This document shows positions 21,865 through 33,904 of a stretch of 64,000 bases of DNA, in pieces. The notes below the pieces were generated by a model. The model ran no database searches and was not told where the DNA came from. It saw only the letters and a program-made list of their open reading frames with translations. Source of the stretch: Cannabis sativa (lineage: Eukaryota > Streptophyta > Magnoliopsida > Rosales > Cannabaceae); NCBI RefSeq assembly GCF_029168945.1, contig NW_026870043.1, forward strand, positions 9,864,501-9,928,500. The letters run 5' to 3'. Made by a program: the position numbers and the translations under genes. Positions within the stretch are counted from its first letter, which is position 1; each line of letters opens with the position of its first letter.

Positions 21865-24148
21865 TGTAAAGCCCACTTAGTTTAATTTGGAAATTAGCAG
21901 TTGATTATGATTAATTATGAAAATTATTTATAGCTATTTAAATAATTTATTATACTGTTATTTATGGAATTCAGAAATGCATTTTTATGTCATTCAGTAG
22001 TTTTTATATTTTGCATTTCCGGTGCCCGGTATTTTGGAACTCGGCGTTTGGCTCAGTAGAAATCACAACTTAGTATGCTAGTAGTTTGGGATGAGTTTTT
22101 AGACATTGGGAATGTCGGGCATGGCCGGGAAGTTAGAATTTCCCAAAAATACCCCTTTTGTATGATTTATGTGGTTTTAGTGTGGAGGGGCAAATTGGTC
22201 TTTTTGCCCCATTAGTGTTTTGTCTTTTGTGAATTTATTATTGAAAAATAAATGTTTATTTGTTTAATTAGTGGCTGAAATAAAATGGTATAAGTGGCTT
22301 TTATTCATTTTCTTCTCATTTTCAACACTTAGCAAAAAAATAGAAAAATTTGAAAAAGAAAACTCTCTCAAGCTCTCTCTCTTTTCGGCTGGGTTTGGGT
22401 GTGCTTGAAGCTGGATTTTTGCTTTGATTTTCAGCTAGTTTCAACCTAAGTTCAAGTAATCCTTTGTTGTGGTATGTCTCTATAGCTTTATTTCTTTGTT
22501 TCTTGGAAAAATGATGAGTATAGTTGATGCATGCATAATTGTTAATGTGTTCTTGCTGCTGTGATTTGAGGTTAATTTCTGTGGTTTAATCTTGCTATTT
22601 TAAGTAGTTTAGAGCTTGTATATGCATGAAAATTACTTTGTTTCAAGTTTGGAAGTTCTAGCTCAAAGATGTGATTTTTGGAAGAAAATGTTGTGAATCT
22701 GTTGCTGTGTTGTTGTTATTGTTTTTAATTGTTTTCAGAGGCTTAGTTAAGCTTGATTAAGTAGAATTAAGCTGGTTTGAATGCATGTTAGAGGGATTTG
22801 CTCAAGTTTGAGTTTAGAACTCAAAGCTTGAGCTTTAATGGCAAATTTCGTATCTGTGATTTCTGGGTTATTTTAGTGCTTTGAAAATGTTCTTTGGGGT
22901 ATTTAGAGCAGGTCTGGAAGGTTTGATATGAATTGGGTTTGATTTGATTGAGTTAGGAATTTTTGAAAAATTCCTACGAGGAACTGGAATTCCGGTTGTG
23001 CAACCGGAATTCCGGATGAGGGTCCAGTAATTCCCAGAACCGGAATTCCGGTTGCAGAACCGGTCTACCGGTTGGGGAATTTTCAGAACCCGTGTTTTCC
23101 TCGTTTTTATGTTTTAGGGGGTATTGCCATGCTTTTTATCGATAGGGAAACTTTTAGTTCCTAGTTTAAGTCCCCGGGAAGTGAGTTGGCGTGTCACTTA
23201 TAGCGTTGTGATTTTTATGGTTTAGGAGCCTGTAATCCGCCGCTCAGCTAAAGTTCCAGTCAGGTTGACCGGCACACCTGAATTCGGAATCCAGGTAAGA
23301 TTAGTATAACAGTATGCATATGTAGATTACATGTTTAGCGTGCATGTAGGAAGCCTGTTAGATTACATTAGTTATGTATGTTGGCTTCGAACCATCCAAC
23401 CCTGTCACGTCGGTACAGGCTGGAGTATGACCAGCAGCCGGAGTATGACCGGTTCGACCGATCAGGCTGACATTTGGTTGGTGGTTCCGTACTATTGACC
23501 TATCCCGTCGGTACAGGCTGGAGTATGACCAGCAGCCGGAGTATGACCGGTTCGACCGATCAGGAGGATACTTGTCAATAGTACCGTCCCTATGAACGTT
23601 CAAAACTCAGTACCATGTTGGACATGGAAGTAGTGGCTCAGTACCGTGTTGGACACGGCAATAGCGGGACTCAGTATCGTGTTGGACACGGCAGTTAGGG
23701 TTATGATCAGGGGTATGGGCGTCTGATCATAACCGGGATTATGTATGAGTATTATTATGCTTTTCTTACTGAGTCTGTCGACTCACAGTTTTACGTTTAT
23801 GTGTAGGTAAAGGCAAGGCTAAGGCTGATGGACTGTGAGCGAGCTTGTGAAGATTGTACATGTCGGGGCGGTTAGGCCTGGAGCGTACGATCCTCGGGAC
23901 ATTGAGGCTGATTTTTGTAACTGGTCGCTAGGCGACATTTATTTTGTGTATCAGTTAAACAGTTAAATCTTTTGTAAATAATTTTATAATCGGGATCCCG
24001 AGTCTTTTGTAATATTGTTTTATAAGTTTAATTAAAAAGCGAAATTTTTTAATTAATCACGTTTTTCCATAAACCTCGTTGATTAGCAACGAGCTGCACA
24101 GTATGTTCAAAAATCACGTAATACGCCTATGTTAGTTAGGGTGTTACA
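21865..24148 (+). repeat. Tekay-family solo LTR, 2,284 bp, TSD CAACA
   Basis: TGTAAAGCCC...GTGTTACA flanked by CAACA (21860-21864 and 24149-24153), no interior. It sits within the last zinc knuckle of the transposase gene. Unlike the LTRs at 1-7789 and at 47988, it keeps a long hairpin at about 23697-23735. Confidence 0.95.
23697..23735 (+). repeat. Large hairpin, 12-bp arms, in the solo LTR
   Basis: GGTTATGATCAG and CTGATCATAACC face each other around a GGGTATGGGCGT loop. A diverged version at about 16770-16805 still pairs, with G-T wobbles. The stem-loop is missing as a block from the LTR copies at 1-554, 5540-7789 and 47988-50204. Confidence 0.75.
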
Positions 24149-24221
24149 CAACAAGTGCAGCAAATGTGGGGAACTGGGGCATAACAAGAGAACATGCAGC
24201 AGAAGACGTAGAAGGGAATAA

Positions 24222-24741
24222 TAACAACAACAGAACAACAGTGGAAAAACAAAAGAAAACTACACATACATTTGAGAATGAGATACTGAGGAATTTAAAT
24301 TTCTGAAATAAATAGGGATTAAAGTTTTTATTTGAAAACATTGATTACATTGGTATTTGATGATACTTTAGATCGGATATTAAAAGATGTTTGATACAAA
24401 ATTGAATATATATATATATATATGAAGTTTATTACTGAAACGGTTTGTTTTTTTATTAATGAAATAAATATTTGAATTCAAAAAAACAGAAAAACTATAA
24501 GAAAAAAAAAACATAAAAAGATGTGATGTGAAATGAAAATACTAACAAATTTAACATAACAACTTGTTCGTACATAACAAAAAGGGAAAAAAAACATACA
24601 GAAATAAAGATTACATATTGTCCACACAAAACGTAAAAAACATAACTGAACACCAATTTTTGTTTTCGAAAACAACATAAAAAAACATTAAAACAACATT
24701 AAAAAAATATAAGAACAATGACAGTCTGATTGAAAAAAAAA
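24222..24741. other. Spacer between the two convergent MULE genes
   Basis: AT-rich, with an AT dinucleotide run near 24406-24423. It must hold both genes' 3' ends; no clear signal beyond AATAAA-like words (e.g. 24306). Nothing else seen. Confidence 0.6.
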
Positions 24742-27700
24742 TCACCTCTTGGGAAGGCTGGGAGGGGCCTCGGATTCACTTTCAATGTTCTCAAGTTGCT
24801 TCTTCATCCCATAATGATAAAACAACACAACCAAACGATCGCGGTGAATTTCCACATCAAAACCAGAGGATGGGATGGGTTTGCCATCAATGAAATACTC
24901 AGCAAATGATGCTACAAAAACACCACAATCACTGGAAAAAAACAATAAGAAAAACAAACACAAACACTATGAGAACACTAATAAAAATCAAAGTCACATA
25001 AGAAAAACATAACAATACAAACAAGCAGTGAAAAACATTGAACACTATACATAAAACTTACGCTGTGACCTGCTCGGGTAAACCATCAACGGCAACAATA
25101 GGGAACGGTTCCATCGTGCTAAACTTAGCTTCATTGCGAAGGCCTTTGAAGTCTAACATAGAGAAATAATATGGTAAAATAACAGAAAAAGGCTTGCAAG
25201 CCTCTTTGGCAGCTGTCATATACCTTCCAGAACGCAATGAATTGTACAAATATATCCGCCGCTCAGCTATGTTTAGACGACCACAAATCCAATGGTCCTG
25301 TAATTTTACATTGATAGGCATAACAACATGATCAACCAAATGCCAAGGAGTGGCACATAATATCTTACCACCACGGATGTACTGGGCCACATTGTGAGAA
25401 AGAGACAACACCGATATATCGTTGTTTTTCTCAACAAACTTCTCATACAAGCTTGTTATGCTAGAACAAAAAAGGCAATCAGTTGTGGTGACTTTGATTT
25501 TCGGCTCGGCTGAGTACATTATTTTCTTACGAAGATAGTAGAAAATAATGTCAATGTGCTGGACAGAAAAAAAAAAAAAAAGATAATAAAAAATCCTTCA
25601 ATCTTATAAGAAACTAACAGAACAACACTTAAAAACGTACAATAAATGAAATAAACAACAAAAACATATAAATAAATAAATAAATAAATAAAAAACTTAC
25701 AGAATTGGTAAGGAAACAATTAGGGTAGGCAAGGTTGTGAAACCACATCTTGTTGCTAATGTCCTCAACACCAAAACGAAATGGCGGAAATATTGTGTCC
25801 TTACCCTTACAATACACATTAGTTGTTGTGCTAAACAAAAAAACAAATAAAAAAACATCAAAACACAAATAAAAAATTAAAAATAAATGGAAAACAATAA
25901 GATATATATAACTGAAAACACCTACAAAAATACTTACTTAGATTTATGCTTTCTAAGACCTGTATCAACCCAAGTGACAAACTCAGCTTCCAATTGCGGA
26001 TCAACAGGTTCACCAATCTTGTTGTCCAACGGGCACAAACCACGCACATATTTAACCACCTTATAAACAGACTCATCAGGAGAAACTGAGGATGAACCTG
26101 ATTTAGATGCACCAGAAGCAAGCTCAATGAATGGAGATTTCAAAACAGCTCCATTCCTCCGATCCCTCTTTTGAGGACGTAAAATATGAGTCTCTTGAAA
26201 AACAACCATTTCAAGATCAGTCTTCTCAGAAGTCTCAACAGTAGCAGGGACATGAGTTGAGGAACCAATCTAAAAAAAAAGGAAAAAAAAAAGAATTATT
26301 TTTTTTAAAAAAAAAGTACAATCAAAACACTAGTAAAACAACAATAGAATATCATATAAACACAAATTATAAAGAAAAAAGAAAAGAAACACAAACAAAA
26401 TTCTCCACAGCTTTAACAGTAGATGCAATTGTTGCATCAACATTAATGTTCTCCTCCACACCTTGAGACAGTTCAGACTGACAACAAAAATAACATTAAA
26501 AAACTATTAAAACAAACTCAAAACACAAAATCCACAAAAAAGAGCACAGAAAATGATGGGCAAACAGGATATACACCTGTTTGATCTCTGAAACAGGTTC
26601 CACAGGGTCAGACTTCTTGGCATCATCCACCTTGCCGGTATCATCATCCCTCGAAACATCCTCGGGGACAACAACACCCTCATCATTACGAACATCCCCC
26701 GTGTGAGCCTCATCCTGACCAGCACCAATTCCAGCTCCATCAAGATCATCATCATCATCATCAATATCATCCTCATGATGTTCATCTCCTTTGTCATCCT
26801 CGTTTTTATCATCCTCATCTTCCTCTGAAGTAGAATCTTCATCATCCTCATTTTCTGAAGAACGAAGAGCATCTTCAGACTGATATCCATTGTGAGTATG
26901 ACCACCTTGGGATGACTGTGAAAAAAAAACTTAAAAAATTAATTAACTGTATAAGACAACATAGCAACAATACTAAAAAAATAACAAAAAAAAAACAAAT
27001 AATGACAATAAAAAAAACACCTCAATAAGAATGTCCAACTTCTTGTTCATTTCAGCAACAGATTTCATAAGAATCCCTTGCTGGCTGACAACAACAGATA
27101 GACTCTTTTTTAATTCCTCAAACTCAACTCGGGAGACATTCTCATGAGCAGATGATGAAGAAGCACCCATCAAGCCAGGCTGACCAACAGACTTGGAACC
27201 ACCTTTAATTTTGAATTTGACAGCATCGGGAGTAGTCTCACCAGAGAAAATCATTAAGGCTCAAACTCACTCTCTCAACAGAAGTTGGAGTGATGTTTCG
27301 TAATTTTAACTGCAACAACAACAACCAAAAAAAATATGCACACGAAACTGAGAATATAAAATAACAACAACAATTGAAACATCAAGTATAACAAATGTAT
27401 ACAAAAACAACATTAAAGCAACAGTGAAAAAAGTGTAAAAAACAACAGAATTACCTCTTTCAAAGACCGATTGAAAATGAGGGTGTTCACGACATCCATT
27501 TTCACCTGACCCTCCTTGTCCTTGGGTAGTTTAGGCCAATTAAAAATCCTTGGAATGCCAACATTTGAGTAGAACGAAAGTTTCCCAATAACGTACGGGC
27601 AACACTCGAAAAACCAGAATTGAATAGCCAAGGGAAAACCCAGTAACCTGTAATACCCACCATCCTCGTCACTACGAACTACCCTCTTAAGACCAGAATC

Positions 27701-28965
27701 AATCTTACCCTTCAAAGAATGCATAGTGATATCAAAACAGTGCTTGCCCCAACCAAATTCATTATATCGACCACTATCGACAACATCTATTTCCTCTGAC
27801 GAAACAACTTTACCCGGGGGACCACCCAACAAATAACACTGCGCAAAATACAAGACAGCCAACTTGACTGCAAGATCGTCGCTATCCTTCAGATTGTCAG
27901 CAATAAAAGAAGTCTGAATAGCACCCTTGGTAATTTTTTTGTACCCCTTAAAACAATGTTTGACCAATTCATTATCATCTTGCTTAAACTGATAAAAATC
28001 AGAATCAACCTGCCAATCTAACCCGGTAACCAACGAAAACTCTTCGATACTAAACCTAAGATATTTCCCTTGGACACAAACCCAAAACTCCAACCCATTA
28101 GGCTGCTGAACCTCCCTCAACAACAAACAATGAAGCAGTTAGTAATGGATTATGTACTCTGGAATCCGAAGAAAATAACCAAACACAGTTTTTGAAAAAA
28201 TTTCCAATTGGCTTTCAGTAAGAATTCTTTTAATGTCTCCAATTACAGAGTAATAACCAGATGTTACTACTCTAGAATGGTAGAATTGAGATCGGGTGTA
28301 CTTGCATTCCCAATCCTAAAAACAGAACAATAAAAACACTGCTAAAACACACATAAAACACTATGAAATAACAATAAAAACAAAAACAATGAAAAAAAAC
28401 CAGAGAACAGAATGCATAACATCACACACCTCAACAATCCTGTTAGCAGAAATTTCCTCAGCCACACCTGTGGATGGCAACACATTGACAGGGGATTTAC
28501 CCTTGCCCTAAAATAAAACGAAACAACACCAACAAAGCAACAAACAAAAATCAACAAAAAAAAACATAAATAAATTAAACAAGATATGGAAAACATATAC
28601 AAATACAGAGATAAAAACAAACAGATACCCAGTTATATGAACTTGAAAAATCGAATTTAACAAAAAAAAATCAAAAACAATAAAAGATAAATAATAAAAT
28701 ACCTTCACAGAGACAGGCGACATCACAAATTCAGATTCCAACTCAAAATTTGAGTCTGAGTTTTCAACCACAGTTCGAGGTCTTTTCCCTTGAGTGTTCT
28801 TCGAAGGTCCACCATGAGTTTTTCTTTTAGCAGAAGGGGAAGTGGGGCTAGGAGGGTTGTCTTTAATATTTTTTTACCCATTTTTGATTTGGGTCTGGTT
28901 TTCTGGGATTGTTTTGTGGGTTTTGTAGCTTTAGCTGGAGAAGGAAATGAACGAGTAACAGTCAT
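24742..28965 (-). pseudogene. DUF1985 / Ulp1-like cysteine protease gene of the MULE, ten exons, broken
   Basis: Exons with consistent GT..AG junctions and phases: 28965-28703, 28507-28430, 28315-27455, 27309-27021, 26915-26577, 26477-26397, 26269-25938, 25830-25701, 25558-25062, 24931-24742 (stop 24744-24742). Exon 3 carries a DUF1985-type domain (e.g. GLEFWVCVQGKYLRFSIEEF). Exon 5 is a strongly acidic D/E tract. The last three exons form a Ulp1/C48 peptidase-like domain with QDHWICGRL (catalytic His) and, across the last splice, DCGVFVASF (catalytic Cys). Where these enzymes usually have Asp, the sequence reads YLYNSL, i.e. Asn. Breaks: length of exon 1 is one base out of phase (A-run about 28870), in-frame TAA at 28141-28139 in exon 3, and a one-base shift in exon 4 upstream of 27254. 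The family is thought to descend from SUMO proteases captured by MULEs; its role in transposition is unknown. Confidence 0.85.
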
Positions 28966-28983
28966 TAGAAGCTATGATGAAGG

Positions 28984-28991
28984 TATTTATA
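28984..28991 (-). promoter_or_regulatory. Candidate TATA box for the MULE protease gene
   Basis: TATAAATA on the minus strand only about 18 bases upstream of the ATG at 28965. With a normal TATA-to-start distance, transcription would begin at or just past this ATG, so translation may really start at the in-frame ATG near 28881, or another promoter is used. Confidence 0.5.
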
Positions 28992-29339
28992 GACAAAAAT
29001 AAGAAAAATGGGGGGGAAATGAGAGGGAAGTTTGAGAAAGTGGGATGAGATTTGAAATTTTTTCAAATGGATGAAACCACCCACTACTCGAAACTGTAAT
29101 GAACAACTGAAAATGGAGAAGATGAACAGTTTGAGGAGAGAGTGGGTTATAAAAAAAAAATTATATTCGAAAAAAAAAATATATAAAAGTACACTTGCTT
29201 TTTGGTAAGTATAGAAAACCGTCAAATCAAAAAATTTAAAATGATTTCCTTTTTTTAAAAGAAACGTGGCAAAACCCTATCGTGACACGTGCAAAGCAAA
29301 AAAACCAATATATATTAAACTTTCCAAATGCAGTATACT

Positions 29340-29442
29340 GCCAAAAAAAATTAAAAATGAAAAACAGCATAAAAGTAAAATCCTCCGTGTCACAGTACAA
29401 ACGAAAAAAAAAGGAAAAAACAGTAATGGGTGTAAATTTCCC
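29340..29442 (-). repeat. Right terminal inverted repeat of the MULE
   Basis: Inverted partner of 18689-18795, ending TGTAAATTTCCC before the TSD TTTATATA at 29443-29450. Confidence 0.7.
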
Positions 29443-29944
29443 TTTATATATTAACAACCGATAACAACTCATTAAAAATTAAAAAAATTGACATAACTTT
29501 CAAATAAAAAAGATTTTAACAAAATTAATGTAGATATATCATAATCTTTAACTAATTTACTTCTAATTCTAAAAAAAAAAAATTATGTGGTAAAAAATAT
29601 ATAAATAATAAATAATTTAAAAAAGCCATTTTACTACAAGTTTTGAAATAAAGACATTTACTAACATAGTATTATGATTTGTGACCATTTACTATTATTT
29701 TCCATTATATAATACACTATTTTTTCTGTAAATTTTTTATATTTTATGTTTAAAGATTTTCTTTTTATATTTTTAGGGTGTTCTATAAAACAACACTAAA
29801 ATAATAAGAAAATTACATAAAAGTATCAAGAAAATAACATCATAACAACAACCAAAAATTAACAACAAATTAACCGAAGTACAATATAAAAATATATGAA
29901 AATATTACATTTTCTGTAAAAATATTTAATTCCGTAAAAATTTA
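29443..29944. other. AT-rich spacer between MULE and copia element
   Basis: No gene or recognised repeat. It ends with GTTTT (29945-29949), the left TSD of the copia element that follows. Confidence 0.6.
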
Positions 29945-29949
29945 GTTTT

Positions 29950-30182
29950 TATTATGAAATATTAGTATTATGTAATATTATAATTTAGAGAAAGAAAATA
30001 GAGAAGAGATGAGAATTTTCTGAGTGTTTTATTCCAATAGGTGATCTCCTATTTATACACATACAAGAGTCAAATATTAAGAAACTAAGAGAAAGGGAAA
30101 CTAAGAAAAAGGGAATGTTGATTACATTAATGGTAATAAATAAAAGATTTGGACATCCACATAATTAATATTATTTATAACA
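29950..30182 (-). repeat. 3' LTR of the short-LTR copia element
   Basis: Read on the minus strand it begins TGTTATAAAT and ends TTCATAATA. TATAAATA (plus 30050-30057, minus orientation) is the likely promoter box. The inverted polypurine tract CTCCCCCTT follows at 30183. Confidence 0.93.
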
Positions 30183-30282
30183 CTCCCCCTTGGATGTCCA
30201 TAATAACTGCGTCATTAAAAACCTCGCCGAGAAAACCCAGTGGGACAAAACTCGGTCAAGGAAAAAAGAGTGCAGTATGAAA

Positions 30283-33200
30283 TTACTCCCCCTCATTTTG
30301 GCATTCGTGGAGATCCTTTAATCGACGCATTCCAATCTTGTGAACCATCTTCTCAAAAGTTGATGTTGGTAATGACTTCGTGAATAAGTCTGCAAGATTA
30401 TCGCTTGATCAAATTTGTTGAACATCGATATCACCATTTTCTTGAAGATTGTGTGTAAAGAAGAATTTTGGTGAAATATGTTTAGTTTTGTCTCCTTTAA
30501 TGTATCCTCCTTTATTAGATGTTAATCCACATGTTCCTCGAATATGTTGTGTCATTGATCTTAACCAAACACATTCTCGACTTGCCTCGTGAATTGCAAG
30601 TATCTCAGCATGATTTGAGGAAGTAGCCACCAGAGTTTGCTTTGTTGATCGCCAGGATATAGCAGTGTCACCGCAAGTGAACAAATAGCCAGTTTGAGAT
30701 CTGGCTTTATGTGGATCAGATAAATATCCTGCATCTGTGTAGCCAATAAGTTGTGACCCACAATTATTAGAATAGAATAATCCTTTATCAATAGTACCCT
30801 GGAGATAGCGGAGTATGTGCTTAATCCCTTTCCAATGTCTATATGTTGGAGCAGAACTAAATCTTGCTAATAAATTGACAGAGAAAGCTATATCAGGTCT
30901 TGTACAATTAGCAAGATACATCAATGCTCCTATTGCACTAAGATATGGTACTTCTGGACCAAGGAGCTCTTCATGTTCTTCTCTAGGTCGAAAAGGATCT
31001 TTTTCTACATCAAGTGACCTAACTACCATTGGGCTACTCAATGGGTGTGATTTATCCATATAAAACCGTCTCAAAATCTTTTCAGTATAAGTTGACTGAT
31101 GAATGAAAATTCCACATTTTAAATGCTCAATTTGTAGACCAAGACAAAATTTTGTTTTTCCTAAATCTTTCATTTCGAACTCTTTCTTTAGATATTCCAC
31201 AGCTTCTGAAAGTTTTTCAGGAGTTCCAATAATATTCAAATCATCAACATATACAGCAATGATAACAAACTCAGGACTTGAACTTTTTATAAAAACACAT
31301 GGGCAAATAGGATCATTTTTATATCCTTCTTTTAATAAATATTCACTAAGTCGATTGTACCACATGCGTCCTGATTGTTTTAATCCATACAATGATCTTT
31401 GTAATTTAATTGAGCACATTTCTCGATTGCTTGAATTATATGCATCAGGCATCTTAAATCCTTCAGGGATCTTCATGTAAATATCACTATCTAGTGATCC
31501 ATATAAATAAGCTGTGACTACATCCATTAATCGCATATCGAGTTTTTCACTCACAGCCAGGCTAACCAAATATCTTAATGTTATTGCATCCACCACAGGA
31601 GAATATGTCTCCTCATAATCAATACCTGGCCTTTGAGAAAAACCTTGAGCTACAAGTCTTGCTTTGTATCTCACAACTTCATTTTTCTCATTTCTTTTAC
31701 GTAAACATACCCATTTGTATCCAACGGGTTTCACACCTTCAGGTGTTTGGACTATAGGTCCAAATACTTTGCGTTTAGTAAGTGAATGCAATTCTGCTTG
31801 AATTGCTTCTTTCCATTTTGGCCAATCTTTTCTATTTTGACATTCTTTGATAGATTTAGGTTCAAGATCCTCGTTTTCATTCATAATTTCTAGCGCTACA
31901 TTATAAGCAAAAATATTGTCGACAATTACTTCGAGTCGGTTCCATTCTTTTCCTGTATTGACATAATTTATTGAGATCTCATTATTGTTAATATTTTCAG
32001 GTACCTGAATCTCTTCAAGAGATTTGTTTATGTCAACATCTTCCTCGAAATTTTCAGCCTCTTCATTAGGGCCATCTTGATTATTTGCTCCCTTTCTTTT
32101 TCGAGGATTTTTATCTTTGGACCCGACTGGTCTACCACGTTTCAAACGTGCTTTAGAATCATTAATTAATTGTCCTTCTGGGACTTCAATTCGAATTGGA
32201 GCATTTTCAGCTGGAATATGTGATTTTGTAATTTTCTTTGGGTCAGTGAATGCATTTGGTAATTGATTTGCAATATTTTGCAAATGAGTTATTCTTTGAA
32301 CTTCAAGTTCACATTGATTTGTACGAGGATCAAATTGAGATAATGATTGTGCATTCCATATAATTTCTTTTTCCAGTTGTTTCTTTTCCCCTCCCCCTAA
32401 AGCTGGGAAACTTGTCTCATCAAAATGACAATCAGCAAAATGTGCTGTAAATACATCTCCAGTTGTGGGTTCGAGATATTTAATGATAGATGGAGATTCA
32501 TACCCAACATATATTCCCAGCCTCCTTTGAGGACCCATCTTTGTTCGTTGTGGTGGAGCAATCGGAACATATACTGTACAACCAAAGATTCTTAGATGGG
32601 AAATATTTGGCTCCTGACCAAAAGCCAATTGTAGTGGGGAGAATTTGTGATATGATGTTGGCCTAATGCGTACAAGTGCCGCAGCATGTAAAATAGCATG
32701 TCCCCAAGCTATAATTGGGAGTTTTGTTCTCATAAGTAATGGTCTTGCGATTAATTGGAGGCGCTTAATAAATGATTCTGCTAGACCATTTTGTGTATGT
32801 ACATGAGCAACAGGATGTTCAACATTTATCCCTATTGACATACAATAATCATTAAAAGCATGTGATGTAAATTCACTAGCATTATCAAGGCGAATTGTCT
32901 TGATTGCATAGTCTGGGAATTGTGCTCGTAATCGGATTATTTGAGCAAGCAATCTTGCAAATGCTACATTACGAGTAGATTATAAGCAAACATGTGACCA
33001 TCTAGTTGATGCATCTATCAATACCATAAAATATCTGAATGGTCCACATGGTGGGCAAATAGGCCCACATATGTCGCCCTGAATTCGTTCAAGAAATCCA
33101 GGGGATTCAATTCCAACCTTTACCGGTGAGGGCTTAATGATTAACTTTCCTTGAGAACAAGCAGCACATGAGAACTCACTGGATAAAAGAATCTTTTGGT

Positions 33201-33759
33201 TCTTCAATGGATGACCGTGTGAGTTCTCTATTATTCTACGCATCATAATTGAACCGGGATGGCCTAACCGGTCATGCCAAATAACAAATAAATTTTTCTG
33301 GTTTGTGAACTTCTCGTTCACAATAACATGAGTTTCTATTGTACTTATACGTGTAACGTACAAACCTGAAGACAAACCAGGTAATTTTTCTAATATGCAT
33401 TTTTTTCTTGAAACAATAGATGTAATGCAAAGATATTCAAAATTATTTTCATCTATTGTCTCAATATGATATCCATTACAACGTATATCTTTGAAACTCA
33501 ACAGATTCCTTTTTGATTTGGTGGATAATAAGGCATCATCTATAATAATTTTTGTTCCTCTAGGCATCAATATAATGGCTCTTCCGGAGCCTTCAATTAA
33601 ATTTGCAGTGCCTGATATTGTATTAACATTTGCCTTCATTCTTGATAAATTTGAAAAATATTTATCACTTCTAAGTATTGTATGAGTGGTTGCGCTATCC
33701 ACCAAACACATATCATCACCATTATTTGTAGAATCATGTATAGAATGACAAATGTCCAT
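30283..33759 (-). pseudogene. Copia Pol polyprotein (protease, integrase, RT, RNase H), two in-frame stops
   Basis: One frame with TAA at 32982-32980 and TGA at 30411-30409, final stop 30285-30283. Protease has LVDSATTH (usual DSG motif altered to DSA). The integrase zinc region has HDRLGHPG...CAACSQGK; the core has QGDICGPI, RLDNASEF and LAESFIKRL with the D, D, E residues. RT has WVCLRKRN...YKARLVAQGF and catalytic YVDDL (about 31243-31257). RNase H has GYTDAGY and NHAEILA. The first stop separates protease plus the first half of integrase from the rest; the second removes only the tail. The RNase H region looks short between LRSMTQHIRG and KGGYIKGD, where the usual DN motif is not seen. 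The link from gag to pol is unclear because the frames differ and about 145 bp of AT-rich sequence intervenes. Confidence 0.88.
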
Positions 33760-33904
33760 TACTTCATTAACAAAAAAAACATAATAAGTTCAAAATATAA
33801 ATGCTTAAATAATTAAAGTTCATTACATAAACATGCCAAATAAAATAAACACCTTAAAGTAAATAGATGATAATAATAAAAAAAAATATAACAAAGAAAA
33901 GTGA

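Larger units (their letters stand above)
19484..24221 (+). pseudogene. MULE transposase (MuDR/FAR1-like), broken
   Basis: Model: exon 19484-21349, intron 21350-21500 (GT..AG), exon 21501-21864, solo LTR 21865-24148 plus TSD copy, then coding resumes to TAA 24219-24221. Features in the frame from 20019: MuDR-type DNA-binding domain with CX4C and HXC (residues about 28-92), catalytic core with VVVDETF (first acidic residue about 218) and LISDKNES (second about 280), CGYH (301-304); third acidic residue not placed. In the last exon a SWIM zinc finger, CTC...CGH (21577-21627), and a C-terminal zinc knuckle CSKCGELGHNKRTC type. Breaks: one-base frameshift near 19885, one in the A-run near 21080-21087, and the LTR insertion. 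The true start is unresolved because an upstream exon is likely. In the cell it would bind the element ends and excise and insert the element. Confidence 0.88.
18689..29442. mobile_element. Mutator-like DNA transposon carrying transposase and Ulp1-like protease genes
   Basis: Left end GGGACATTTACATATATACTG and right end (inverted) GGGAAATTTACACCCATTACTG are similar, and the similarity extends inward about 100 bp (for instance ACTG.GACACGG in both). TTTATATA flanks both ends (18681-18688 and 29443-29450) as an 8-bp TSD, close to the 8-11 bp usual for Mutator-like elements. Inside, two genes converge: transposase on plus and a DUF1985/Ulp1-like protease on minus. This gene pair is known in plant MULEs of the kind called Kaonashi/KI-MULEs. 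Removing the 2.28-kb solo LTR leaves about 8.5 kb. Both genes are broken, so this copy is not autonomous. Confidence 0.85.

Noticed and set aside
26507..26905. Methionine-rich minus frame
   Set aside because: Wrong frame of exon 5; the splice-consistent frame is the acidic D/E tract.
28965..29472. Phe-rich minus frames and Lys-rich plus frames at the MULE right end
   Set aside because: Poly-A/poly-T artefacts in the terminal repeat and leader.
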